Below, one piece after another: positions 51,271 through 59,647 of a stretch of 64,000 nucleotides of DNA; within the stretch, counting starts at the first letter, position 1, and every line of letters begins with the position of its first letter. The stretch is taken from positions 62,001 to 126,000 of the forward strand of contig NZ_SDKD01000004.1 of the NCBI RefSeq assembly GCF_004521915.1, read 5' to 3'. The stretch is from Brevibacillus migulae. GTDB taxonomy: Bacteria; Bacillota; Bacilli; Brevibacillales; Brevibacillaceae. The position numbers and the translations under genes are program-made. The notes beneath the pieces are model-generated. The model saw only the letters and a list, made by a program, of their open reading frames with translations. It was not told where the DNA came from and ran no database searches.

Positions 51271-51801
51271 CTAGGATGGAAAGAATGGTTCATGGCGAAA
51301 TCTGCTTGCATAGGCCTGCCAAGCAGCGAAAGGCGCATGGTATTCATCGAGCGGGCCGAATGCGCTGTCCACTGACGACACACGATCCGCGATCTTCGAA
51401 AACAATCTGCGGAGAAGGACATCATCAGACGCCCAGAAGCGAACTTCCCTGACATCTTCCCCCATAAAGGTGATATATTCGGTCATAAATTGCAGGGCCA
51501 TCAGGAAAACGCGGCTGCCCCGATATTCCTCTCGAATAAAGACGGCTTGTATTTGGACAACCTCTCTGTCTTCATACTGCATTTCGCCGGTTCCGAAAAT
51601 ATACGAAAACGCTCCGATTACTTCATGATCCTCGTTGAAGCATAAGAAAGATTCTCTTTCCATCAGGAGGGGACTCGCGATCAGGCTGAGTGTAAGGGGA
51701 AAAGGATAGGGGAGCCCAAGATCCTTGTAATTCTCCAATAAGAAAAGGATATGTTTTTGCTGATACATTTCCGTGGTGCATACAGAAAAGTAATAACTCA
51801 T
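51271..51801 (-). CDS. GNAT-like N-acyltransferase, copy 1
   Basis: A 176-residue protein opening the exporter operon. Strands SFLCFNEDHEVIGAFSYIF and EVVQIQAVFIREEYRGSRVFLMAL match the GNAT core, with the loop EEYRGSRV in the position of the CoA pyrophosphate-binding turn; EVRFWASDDVLLRRLFSKI follows. Sequence similarity to the 178-residue protein at the end of the operon suggests an ancient duplication. It has AGGAGG upstream of its ATG. It could acylate a peptide or small molecule that the exporter moves; this is inference. Confidence 0.75.
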   Translation of the reverse strand: MSYYFSVCTTEMYQQKHILFLLENYKDLGLPYPFPLTLSLIASPLLMERESFLCFNEDHEVIGAFSYIFGTGEMQYEDREVVQIQAVFIREEYRGSRVFLMALQFMTEYITFMGEDVREVRFWASDDVLLRRLFSKIADRVSSVDSAFGPLDEYHAPFAAWQAYASRFRHEPFFPS

Positions 51802-52105
51802 GCTCCGAAAATCACCTCCTGTTTTTTTTGCACTTGTTCAACGAGTGGGAGTAGGAAGAAAGTCCTTTCTATTGACAACAATACTCTATTTTTTCCATGC
51901 GGTAAATTGTAAGCTAGGAATAACGAGGCATGAAAAAAGGGGGGAAAAGGATACCGACTTCTTCTATAATGGGAAAGTGACAGAATAATCGACAATTTTC
52001 TTTATGCGGCAACTAGCCACGAATCATTCGTGCAATGGCCAGGGATACATCCGTTGCTGGCAAAAAGCAGCGAAGACTTTTACCAAAAAAGGAGACAAGA
52101 AGGAA
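51802..52105. other. 304-bp divergent intergenic region
   Basis: It separates the exporter operon from the DUF3307/cyclase genes. TTTACC and TATTGT on the minus strand, 17 bases apart near 51880-51910, form a weak promoter candidate for the exporter operon. TATAAT at 51965-51970 is on the plus strand but lacks a -35. I see no further gene or RNA. Confidence 0.4.
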
Positions 52106-52468
52106 GTGAATGCTTTTAGTCAGTTTGATCTATTACTCCTTGCTCATTTGATAGGGGATTATTTATTGCAAACCGAATGGATGGCCAAGTATAAGGCCGA
52201 GCGTTGGAAGCCTTTGCTCACGCATTGCTTCGTGTACACGCTGGTCGTGGCGGTGGTCGCTTTTCTCTTTATCCCCGGCGGACTCTCCTGGTGGGCAATC
52301 GGCTTCATTTTCGTTACCCATGTGATCCTCGATCGCCGCGGATTCATCAGCTTCTGGTATAAACGAGTGATGGGCGTCACCGATGATCGCAACAAGTGGC
52401 TAATGATCATGGCCGATCAAATATTCCACCTGGTGATCTTGGCTGTCGCCATACGCATGTCTGCTTGA
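52106..52468 (+). CDS. DUF3307 membrane protein
   Basis: A 120-residue protein with about three or four hydrophobic segments and the DUF3307 pattern LLLAHLIGDYLLQTEWMAKYK, then THVILDRRGFISFWYKRVMG and MADQIFHLVILA. The conserved Asp, Asp and His residues in the membrane hint at an enzyme or metal site, but no function is known. GTG 52106 is chosen from the GGAGAC/AGGAAG region upstream; earlier residues are outside the family. It is 49 bases before the cyclase gene and may be co-transcribed. Confidence 0.82.
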   Translation: MNAFSQFDLLLLAHLIGDYLLQTEWMAKYKAERWKPLLTHCFVYTLVVAVVAFLFIPGGLSWWAIGFIFVTHVILDRRGFISFWYKRVMGVTDDRNKWLMIMADQIFHLVILAVAIRMSA

Positions 52469-52517
52469 TAGATCGGCAGAAGATCCAATTACAAAGGGGG
52501 CGCGGAGCCTACACATC

Positions 52518-54296
52518 ATGAATAAAAAAATACGAAGCTTTTTGCTGGTTGGGAATGTCCTGTCTCTGCTGATCTGCCTGGCTGTTTTCCTCACAGGTTC
52601 GCTGCAGGTCTTGAGTCGGGCGCTCTATGATTACAACCAGCAAACATCCATGACACACACCCCGAATGAAGATCTCATCGTCATCGAGATCGATCAGGAG
52701 TCCCTCGAGTTAATCGGTACCTTTCCTTGGCCGCGCGATATATACATACCTTTGTTGCAACAAATCGCCAGTGCAAAAGCCATTGGATTCGACATCACAT
52801 TTACGACGAAAAGTGAAGATCCTGCTGTCGATCAGGCGTTTGCAGAGGAGCTCGCGAACCACGACAACGTCATTATTCCTTCTTATGCCGAAATGGAGAG
52901 CTTTTTTCGTAAGGAGACTACGGTAAACCAACATGAGCTGATCAAGGGACAAGCCTTGTACAGACCGATTCCGGAGATAGCTGCCGCCTCCAAAACCGCT
53001 CATATCAATGCAACGCTTGATGAAGACGGGGTAATCCGTCGCACCTGGCTGATGTTAGATACACCTGAAGGTACAATTCCTTCGATGGGTTATAAAATTG
53101 CCGAAATGGTTGGCGCTGATGTCCATGATTATCTCGATGATCATCCTCAGGCCGAAATGGCTATCAAATACAACAGCTCCACAAAGGACTTCATGAGTAT
53201 TCCCTTTTACATGGTCCTCAATGGGGAAATTCCTCCTGAAACATTTACAGACCGGATCGTCCTGATTGGATTTGCCGCAGCGGGATCAGATGCGTATCCG
53301 ACACCGGTGGACAACCATATGTACCTCGTCTATGCCCATGCCAATATCATCGATCAATTGCTACGCCATGAAAAGATCGCGGTGACGGACGATCTACTGA
53401 TATTGGCTGTAATGCTGATCGTCATGGCAGGCTCGATATGGGTAACCTGGAAAACCAAGACGGTGACAAGCATGGTCGTGCATTTCCTCAGTACGGTCAT
53501 CCTGCTGGGGGGGCAATGGTTGCTCTTTTATCAGTTCTTGCATTTTTTCGATGTGAGCTACCCGATTGCGGCTTTATGGCTGGTCTACATCGTGAATCTG
53601 GCGTTGAAGACGTTTTTTGAAATGAAGCAACGGCAGTTCATTACCAAGCAGTTTGGCCGCTACCTGTCCCCGGAGCTGGTGACGCAAATTGCCAAAAGCG
53701 ATGTGGAGCTGCCGTTGGGAGGCGTAAACAAGGAGTTGTCCATCCTGTTTCTGGACATCCGCGGGTTCACTCCGTTGTCAGAAAAGCTGCAGCCGGAGGA
53801 GATCGTTGATTTTCTCAACATGATGTTCGACATGATTACCAATCAGGTCCTAGCCAATAAAGGGACCATCGATAAATTTATCGGGGATGCTGCCATGATC
53901 CTGTTCAATGCCCCTCTCGATGTATTGCATCACGAGTATTATGCGGTGAAGACTGCCTACGATATTCAGAATGGAATGAAGAGTGTGCAAGCAGATATTC
54001 GCCAAAAGTATGGCGTAGAGGTCAGCATCGGCATCGGGATCAACACCGGGAATGTGGTAGTCGGCAATATCGGGTCATATTTGCGTGTGGATTATACGGC
54101 GATCGGGGATGCGGTCAATACTGCCGCGCGAATCGAGTCCAACTCCTCAGCCAATCAGATCTTGGTATCCGAGGAGACCTATCAGCGCACGAAGGAGTAC
54201 TTCCTGTATCACGAAGCAGGAGAAAAGCAGATGAAAGGGAAGAGTGCTGCGATCCGCTTGTATGAGGTGGTCGATTTCGTTGCAGCGCCGGAATAA
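52518..54296 (+). CDS. CHASE2-domain class III adenylate cyclase
   Basis: A 592-residue membrane receptor cyclase. A first transmembrane segment (about 8-30) leads to an extracellular CHASE2 sensor (about 40-290), then three more segments (about 295-385) and a cytoplasmic class III catalytic domain (about 405-580). Metal Asp residues are D413 in FLDIRGFT and D457 in DKFIGDA; K453 and D531 form the pair that selects ATP over GTP; N534 and R538 in NTAARIES stabilise the transition state. It should therefore make cAMP. It lies beside two transporters carrying cNMP-binding domains and just before a FecR-domain protein, a common partner of CHASE2 cyclases. Confidence 0.95.
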   Translation: MNKKIRSFLLVGNVLSLLICLAVFLTGSLQVLSRALYDYNQQTSMTHTPNEDLIVIEIDQESLELIGTFPWPRDIYIPLLQQIASAKAIGFDITFTTKSEDPAVDQAFAEELANHDNVIIPSYAEMESFFRKETTVNQHELIKGQALYRPIPEIAAASKTAHINATLDEDGVIRRTWLMLDTPEGTIPSMGYKIAEMVGADVHDYLDDHPQAEMAIKYNSSTKDFMSIPFYMVLNGEIPPETFTDRIVLIGFAAAGSDAYPTPVDNHMYLVYAHANIIDQLLRHEKIAVTDDLLILAVMLIVMAGSIWVTWKTKTVTSMVVHFLSTVILLGGQWLLFYQFLHFFDVSYPIAALWLVYIVNLALKTFFEMKQRQFITKQFGRYLSPELVTQIAKSDVELPLGGVNKELSILFLDIRGFTPLSEKLQPEEIVDFLNMMFDMITNQVLANKGTIDKFIGDAAMILFNAPLDVLHHEYYAVKTAYDIQNGMKSVQADIRQKYGVEVSIGIGINTGNVVVGNIGSYLRVDYTAIGDAVNTAARIESNSSANQILVSEETYQRTKEYFLYHEAGEKQMKGKSAAIRLYEVVDFVAAPE

Positions 54297-54343
54297 AAGG
54301 GGCATTCAAAAAAAAGAGATGGATTGAGGTGAGCGGAAAGACG

Positions 54344-57300
54344 ATGGAGAGATTGGGAAAGTTGCCATTTATCCTGCCGAAAGTGTTAGCCGCTCTAACC
54401 CTGTTCTGCTTTTTTCTGGCAGGGATGGGGTCGGATGCGCATGCAGCGGATACTGCGCGTGTCGCGAGAGTGGAGCAAGTAAGTGGAACCGTCATGGTGA
54501 AAAAGGCGGGGGGAACAAAGGCATACAAAGCGTTCAAAAGCATGAGCTTGAATAAAGGCGATCAAATTTCAACCGGACCCAAGTCAAGCGTCGTGCTCAC
54601 GATTGTCGATCATCATGATGAAATCACAGTGGGCGAGAATTCTTCCATTACCCTCGCCCAGTTACAAGCATCCCTTACTGGCAAACAGACCAACGTAAAG
54701 GTATCGGCAGGCTCTGCATTCATCAAGGTTAAATCTTTGACCAATCAGAGCGATAACTTCTCGATCAAGACACCGACCGCCATCATGGGGGTACGGGGTA
54801 CGCAATTTACAGTGATGGTTGATCCAGTGACGGGCAAAAGCAAGGTGATCGTCGCATCCGGAATCGTCCAGGCAGAGAATACGCTAAATCAGGAACAGGT
54901 GACGGTGCTTCCGTTGATGCAAGGCGTGTTTTATGGGAATGAGCTCTCGCAGCAGCCTGAGACCGCGACGAGCTTGATCCTGCCGGAGGACATCGTGCAA
55001 TCGGTATCGCCGGAAATCATAGAGTCGATGATTCGCAACAAAGAGATGCTGGATCAAGAGCACGATCAGCTCATTCAACAATTGCAGGGCGGGGCAGCCG
55101 AATACCCACAATTGCATTTGGAGCAGCAAGCAGATGTTGAACAGTATGAGGAAAACTTGAGGAATTGGATGAATGCCTTGATAAAAGAGGCATTAGACGA
55201 GAAAGTGGTGAGCGAGAGTCAAATTTCCGGAGCCATCAATCAGGCGAATCCGGAATTGACCCGCAAAATCCAGCTCGGCGGGGAAGGCGACGCCGTCCAT
55301 TGGAATGAAAAGCAGCTGGAAGAACGCGACCATTTGCTTGAAGCGGAGCGAAAGTATAGGGAGCAGGTGGAACAAGAGTTACAGAACCGCAACAATCAAG
55401 TGCCGGTCAGCCTGCAAGAGCAAATCCGGCAACAAATAGAAGAATTGCGCCGGCAAAACGACGCTGCCAAGCAGAAGGAGCAGGACAGGATCGATCAATT
55501 AGCGCTCGCTAGGGAAAAAGGAAGTATGGACTCCCATTTGGGCGGGTCTATCGGCGGCTCCGGCGGCTCGGGAGGTTCCGGTGGTTCGGGTGGCTCTGGC
55601 GGATCAGGCGGAGGCTCTGATCCCGGCGGCGGAGATGATAAGGAAGATAAACTGGACATCGCCAGCATCCCTGCCATAACAGAACGGATCGAGGCTGGCA
55701 CCTCCTTTAAACTGCCGTCGCGGGCGACAGCCGTATTGAAGAATGGTGACAAGGCGAAGGTATTCGTGAGCTGGGGTCAGACCCAAGTAGATACCTCGCT
55801 GACAGGCAGCTACCGTTTTTCCGGAAAAGTGAAAGATTACAAAGAAGAAGTCATTTTGAACCTGCACATATACGCACCTTTTGACAAGCCGGCGAAGGTA
55901 CAGAGCGGAACCATGCTGTTTGAAAAAGACTTTATGCTCGTAATGGGCGATCAGACCATTCCAAGCGATGCGACTGTCACCATCACGGAGGTGCAGCCCG
56001 CCAACAGCATGACTGCAGCAGGTTTGGTACTCCAGTTTGCTTTTGAGGGGATGAAAGTGAAGGAGTCCGTGACGCTCTCTTATCCCATCGCTTCAGGAGA
56101 AGATGCGAGCGATGTCGGTATTTTTAGCGAGAAACGGGAGCAAAGATGGGCATACATCCGCTCTACCAGTGTGAGTGGTGGAAGGGCCATAGCCAGTGTA
56201 GACGAATTGGGAACGATCGGCGTGTTTCATGCACCTCAAGTATCCCCCGTTATCGCAACGCCGGATGCTGGACTGGTAGATGGAAACACGAGCATTACAC
56301 TGGAAACCAGTACAGCGGAGGCCGACATCTACTATCGGCAAAGTGGGAAATTCGACCGATACAAGCGAAGCGATAAGCTGAGGTTATCCGATGGAGGCGA
56401 ATTGGAAGCATACGCGGCTGCCGATAACATGCGTGACAGTGAAATCAACAGCTGGACATACAGCACGGTAGCGGCTGATGTTGTCGATAGCCAGCACGTA
56501 GAGATTTCCTTTTCCGAACCGATACGCAGTGGTTCTGGATCGGAAGTGACCCTGCAAAACGGGCGCACCTATCGTTTGGGCGTCGAATCCAAAGATGGAT
56601 CACAGCAATTGGCGATAGCAAGCGGCTCGCAAACAGGCAGCCGTGCCGTGCTGTTAACGCTGGCGAACGATACAGCAGAAATGCCGCAAAATACGTTTGT
56701 TGTGAAATTTTCGGATGACAGTGATGTCGTGGAGAGTAATTCATTCCTGTTAGGGAAGGTGCCTCCACCGCCGCCGCCACCACCGCCTCCACAAGAAGAT
56801 AAACGGATTAGCCTTGAGTTAAGCCCTGATGGCAGTGCTCTCTTTATCAGGTGGGATCCGGTCGAAGGCGCTGCTCGGTATGAAATATGCATTGATGGCG
56901 AGTGTGTACCTGTAGAACAAGGTGAAGATGGAGACCAGTTGGAATACAAGCTACTGACAGAGCAGGGCGTAACGTACAAGGTGAAGGTTACTGCCTTCGA
57001 TGGTGAGAATCATGCTATCGCAAAGGGGACGGAGACGTATACAGCTGAAGGGGAAATACCTCCAACGGAGCTGGAATGGATAGAAATCGAGGAAGTCAGA
57101 GAAGATCATACTTATATCAGATGGAACGCGGTCGAGAATGCAGACTCCTATCAAGTTTGTATCCTTGAAGTTGCGTGCTCGTCGCCAGGCGAACCCAGTG
57201 GAGAAGGACAGCAGCTGGAGTATCATCCTGACATAGAAGCTGCAGGTACTTATGAGGTGATGGTTACAGCTTACTCAGGGGATCAGGCAATCGCCAAAGG

Positions 57301-57772
57301 AACGAGGTCGATTACCGTTGAAGGGGATACAGAGCCGCTGCCACCATTGGAACTGGAAGGAATCGAAGTTATACCGGATGCATTTTCGGTTCAAATCCAA
57401 TGGAATCAAGTCATGAACACAAAGCATTACGAAGTATGTGTAAACAACGAATTTAATGATGAAGCCGGCCAGGACAATTGTGGCTATGTGACAACCAATG
57501 TTTATGAGATGCAAGACCTGGCACCTGGTTTGTATACGGCGAGCATAACTGCTTTAAGCAACGACGATGATATTTTGGCAAAGGGAGAAGTATCATTTTC
57601 GTTTGGGCTGGCTTTAAAAGCCTCAAAGTACACGGATTCCAAACAACGAAAAGACCTGAAAAAAGCGAAAAAGCGAAAAGAAGCGCTAGACCCAACAGAT
57701 GAGACAGACCCAGTAGAAGAGAAAAGCCAAAAGGAGGGTGAGGTCTTTGAGACAAACAAGGAAACAGACTAG
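54344..57772 (+). CDS. Exported FecR-domain multidomain protein with Ig-like and FN3-like repeats
   Basis: A 1,142-residue exported protein. A signal peptide (about 1-32, ending AHA-AD) precedes a FecR domain (about 40-190; PTAIMGVRGTQFTV). Next come a Gln/Glu-rich coiled-coil region (about 215-390), a Gly/Ser linker, an Ig-like domain, a chitobiase C-terminal-like segment, a run of ten prolines, three FN3-like repeats (each with an IRWDxVExAxxYExC pattern), and a Lys/Glu-rich tail without an anchor. ATG 54344 is taken; GTG 54329 is also possible. It follows the cyclase gene by 47 bases. It may bind the CHASE2 sensor or the wall; this is inferred from proximity. Confidence 0.87.
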   Translation: MERLGKLPFILPKVLAALTLFCFFLAGMGSDAHAADTARVARVEQVSGTVMVKKAGGTKAYKAFKSMSLNKGDQISTGPKSSVVLTIVDHHDEITVGENSSITLAQLQASLTGKQTNVKVSAGSAFIKVKSLTNQSDNFSIKTPTAIMGVRGTQFTVMVDPVTGKSKVIVASGIVQAENTLNQEQVTVLPLMQGVFYGNELSQQPETATSLILPEDIVQSVSPEIIESMIRNKEMLDQEHDQLIQQLQGGAAEYPQLHLEQQADVEQYEENLRNWMNALIKEALDEKVVSESQISGAINQANPELTRKIQLGGEGDAVHWNEKQLEERDHLLEAERKYREQVEQELQNRNNQVPVSLQEQIRQQIEELRRQNDAAKQKEQDRIDQLALAREKGSMDSHLGGSIGGSGGSGGSGGSGGSGGSGGGSDPGGGDDKEDKLDIASIPAITERIEAGTSFKLPSRATAVLKNGDKAKVFVSWGQTQVDTSLTGSYRFSGKVKDYKEEVILNLHIYAPFDKPAKVQSGTMLFEKDFMLVMGDQTIPSDATVTITEVQPANSMTAAGLVLQFAFEGMKVKESVTLSYPIASGEDASDVGIFSEKREQRWAYIRSTSVSGGRAIASVDELGTIGVFHAPQVSPVIATPDAGLVDGNTSITLETSTAEADIYYRQSGKFDRYKRSDKLRLSDGGELEAYAAADNMRDSEINSWTYSTVAADVVDSQHVEISFSEPIRSGSGSEVTLQNGRTYRLGVESKDGSQQLAIASGSQTGSRAVLLTLANDTAEMPQNTFVVKFSDDSDVVESNSFLLGKVPPPPPPPPPPQEDKRISLELSPDGSALFIRWDPVEGAARYEICIDGECVPVEQGEDGDQLEYKLLTEQGVTYKVKVTAFDGENHAIAKGTETYTAEGEIPPTELEWIEIEEVREDHTYIRWNAVENADSYQVCILEVACSSPGEPSGEGQQLEYHPDIEAAGTYEVMVTAYSGDQAIAKGTRSITVEGDTEPLPPLELEGIEVIPDAFSVQIQWNQVMNTKHYEVCVNNEFNDEAGQDNCGYVTTNVYEMQDLAPGLYTASITALSNDDDILAKGEVSFSFGLALKASKYTDSKQRKDLKKAKKRKEALDPTDETDPVEEKSQKEGEVFETNKETD

Positions 57773-58922
57773 CCAAAGAACGATCTGGTTATCCCTATTC
57801 CTGGGGGCAATTCTCTTTGAAGCGAGTCCAGCAACAGCAGCTTTCGGATCCACAATACCCGAAGCCAATCCGATTCAGACAAACACAGTGCAATCCCAAA
57901 CTATCGCTGGTGCTGGAACGGTAGGAGATAAGAACGGTCCCGCACCGTCCGCCACTTTCCGCCAGCCTATGGGTATTGCCGTGCATTCGGATGGATCCGC
58001 CTCTATAGCGGATTCGTCCAACCAGCTCATTCGTAAAGTCACAAATAACACCGTAAATACTTATGCAGGACTTAGCATCTCCCGCGATGCCAAAGGCTTT
58101 CCGGAAGGGACGCTTCTGGACGGTCCCCTGCACCAATCGATGTTTCAGCAGCCCCAAGGCTTAGATGTCGATCGGGAAGGCAATCTGTATGTCGCGGATG
58201 CTGAAAACCATTCGATCCGTAAAATTACGCCGCAGGGTGTGGTGACAATCGCCGGAGACGGTGTCCAAGGATATCAGGACGGCCGTGAGGAAAAAGCACG
58301 CTTCCATTCCCCTGCAGACGTGGCGGTTGCTGAAGACGGAACAATTTATGTAGCGGATACGTTAAATCATGCCATCCGTAAAATCACCCCAAAGGGCAAG
58401 GTGACGACCTTGAACCGTGTGTCAGAGCGGATCGTTGCATTGTCCAGCGGGTACGTGGAGCGCGCGGGAGATTACCAGGATGGCAAGCTGAGTGAAGCCA
58501 AATTCAATGAACCGTCCGGCATCGCAATCGATGCGCAAGGCAATTTATATGTGAGCGATTCGGGAAATCAGCGGATCCGTTATATCGATCTGAAAAACGA
58601 GACCGTGACGACTGTCGCTGGGGAACCGACTCTTGCCTATCCGCCAGCCAGCTTTTATGCGGAAGGAGCTCTGGAAGACGGAGAAGCGGGAAAGGCAAAG
58701 TTCCAATTTCCCAAAGGGATTGCCGTAACCGCAGAAGGTGGGCTTGTAATTGCAGATAGCGTGAATCATGCGATTCGTTATTTGCACGGAGGAACGGTAA
58801 CCACGCTCGCCACATCCTTTGATACGCCAGTTGACGTCGATGTCGATGCGCAAGGGAACATCTGGGTAGTCGATTCCGGCGCGAATGCGATTTTGCAGCT
58901 GCAGATTCCCGAAAAGAAATGA
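57747..58922 (+). CDS. Exported NHL-repeat beta-propeller protein
   Basis: A 391-residue protein with a signal peptide (ending ATA-AFG) and five or six NHL repeats, seen in the recurring GIAVxxDGxxxIADSxNxxIRK pattern, which fold into a beta-propeller. TTG 57747 is chosen because AAGGAGG lies 9 bases upstream; GTG 57738 abuts it. The gene overlaps the end of the FecR-domain gene by 26 bases, so the two are coupled. The propeller probably binds protein or polymer outside the cell and would complete a cyclase-FecR-NHL surface module. Confidence 0.87.
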   Translation: MRQTRKQTSQRTIWLSLFLGAILFEASPATAAFGSTIPEANPIQTNTVQSQTIAGAGTVGDKNGPAPSATFRQPMGIAVHSDGSASIADSSNQLIRKVTNNTVNTYAGLSISRDAKGFPEGTLLDGPLHQSMFQQPQGLDVDREGNLYVADAENHSIRKITPQGVVTIAGDGVQGYQDGREEKARFHSPADVAVAEDGTIYVADTLNHAIRKITPKGKVTTLNRVSERIVALSSGYVERAGDYQDGKLSEAKFNEPSGIAIDAQGNLYVSDSGNQRIRYIDLKNETVTTVAGEPTLAYPPASFYAEGALEDGEAGKAKFQFPKGIAVTAEGGLVIADSVNHAIRYLHGGTVTTLATSFDTPVDVDVDAQGNIWVVDSGANAILQLQIPEKK

Positions 58923-58928
58923 AACAAA

Positions 58929-58957
58929 GAAGAAGCCTTGGAAACAAGGCTTCTTTT
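58929..58957. terminator. Bidirectional terminator after the NHL gene
   Basis: AGAAGCCTT / AAGGCTTCT stem with a 6-base loop and a T run; it also serves the convergent cupin gene. Confidence 0.92.
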
Positions 58958-58974
58958 CACTTTTGCTCAGTCCT

Positions 58975-59535
58975 TTATGTATAATACTTTTCCAACGTCT
59001 TGGCAGAGCCCGTCCACTTGGACAGCTTGGCCAACAACCCGAACATCACTTTTTGCAAACCACGTGGAACATGAGGAACGTAAAACTCGCCCATTTCAAA
59101 CAGCGTACCGAGCAACAAGATATTTTTCGGTATGTCCTGCTGCAAAAAGGGCAGGTAAAAGCTTCGGCCATCTGTGTCCAGACCATAGCCGCATCTTACA
59201 AAATGCTCAAACGTTCCAGCCGGCCGAATTTCTACCGTAAAACTGACAACCTTGTCAGAAGGATTCCAGAAGCTATGGATCGTACCCTCCGGCACATGTG
59301 CCTTCTCTCCTTCTTTCAAAAAGGTCTTTTTCCCATCAATGGTCAGCTCCAGATTCCCTTCCAGACCAGTAAACGACTCGACAAACTGCGTGTGGTAGTG
59401 CGGGAAAATTCCATTGGCGGGGGGCAAATCAGTGCGAAAGAGAAGAAACTCCCCATTGGTTTCCTCCATCGTTTTGAGAAAGGTTACTTTCTCACCTGTT
59501 CTTGGGTTGATGACGACACGGCTTAATTCAGACAT
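58975..59535 (-). CDS. Cupin-domain protein
   Basis: A 186-residue protein with a cupin barrel in its first two thirds. GIFPHYHTQFVESFTGLEG is cupin motif 1 with His ligands and the Glu, and EGTIHSFWNPSD is motif 2. The last third is helical, LLAKLSKWTGSAKTLEKYY. It may be a metal-binding enzyme or a small-molecule sensor; the substrate is unknown. AGGGGAA precedes the ATG. It stands alone between the NHL and the large kinase genes. Confidence 0.88.
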   Translation of the reverse strand: MSELSRVVINPRTGEKVTFLKTMEETNGEFLLFRTDLPPANGIFPHYHTQFVESFTGLEGNLELTIDGKKTFLKEGEKAHVPEGTIHSFWNPSDKVVSFTVEIRPAGTFEHFVRCGYGLDTDGRSFYLPFLQQDIPKNILLLGTLFEMGEFYVPHVPRGLQKVMFGLLAKLSKWTGSAKTLEKYYT

Positions 59536-59647
59536 GAAAGTTCCCCTTTAACATTGTAACTTTAAGAAAAGTGCTAATCAGAATATAATGGATATACATA
59601 ACGTTCGACAAGATTTGACATTTTTACGTTTATGAGGGGAGGGTGTA

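Noticed and set aside
51872..51877. TTGACA as a promoter for the DUF3307/cyclase genes
   Set aside because: No -10 element at a workable distance on the plus strand.
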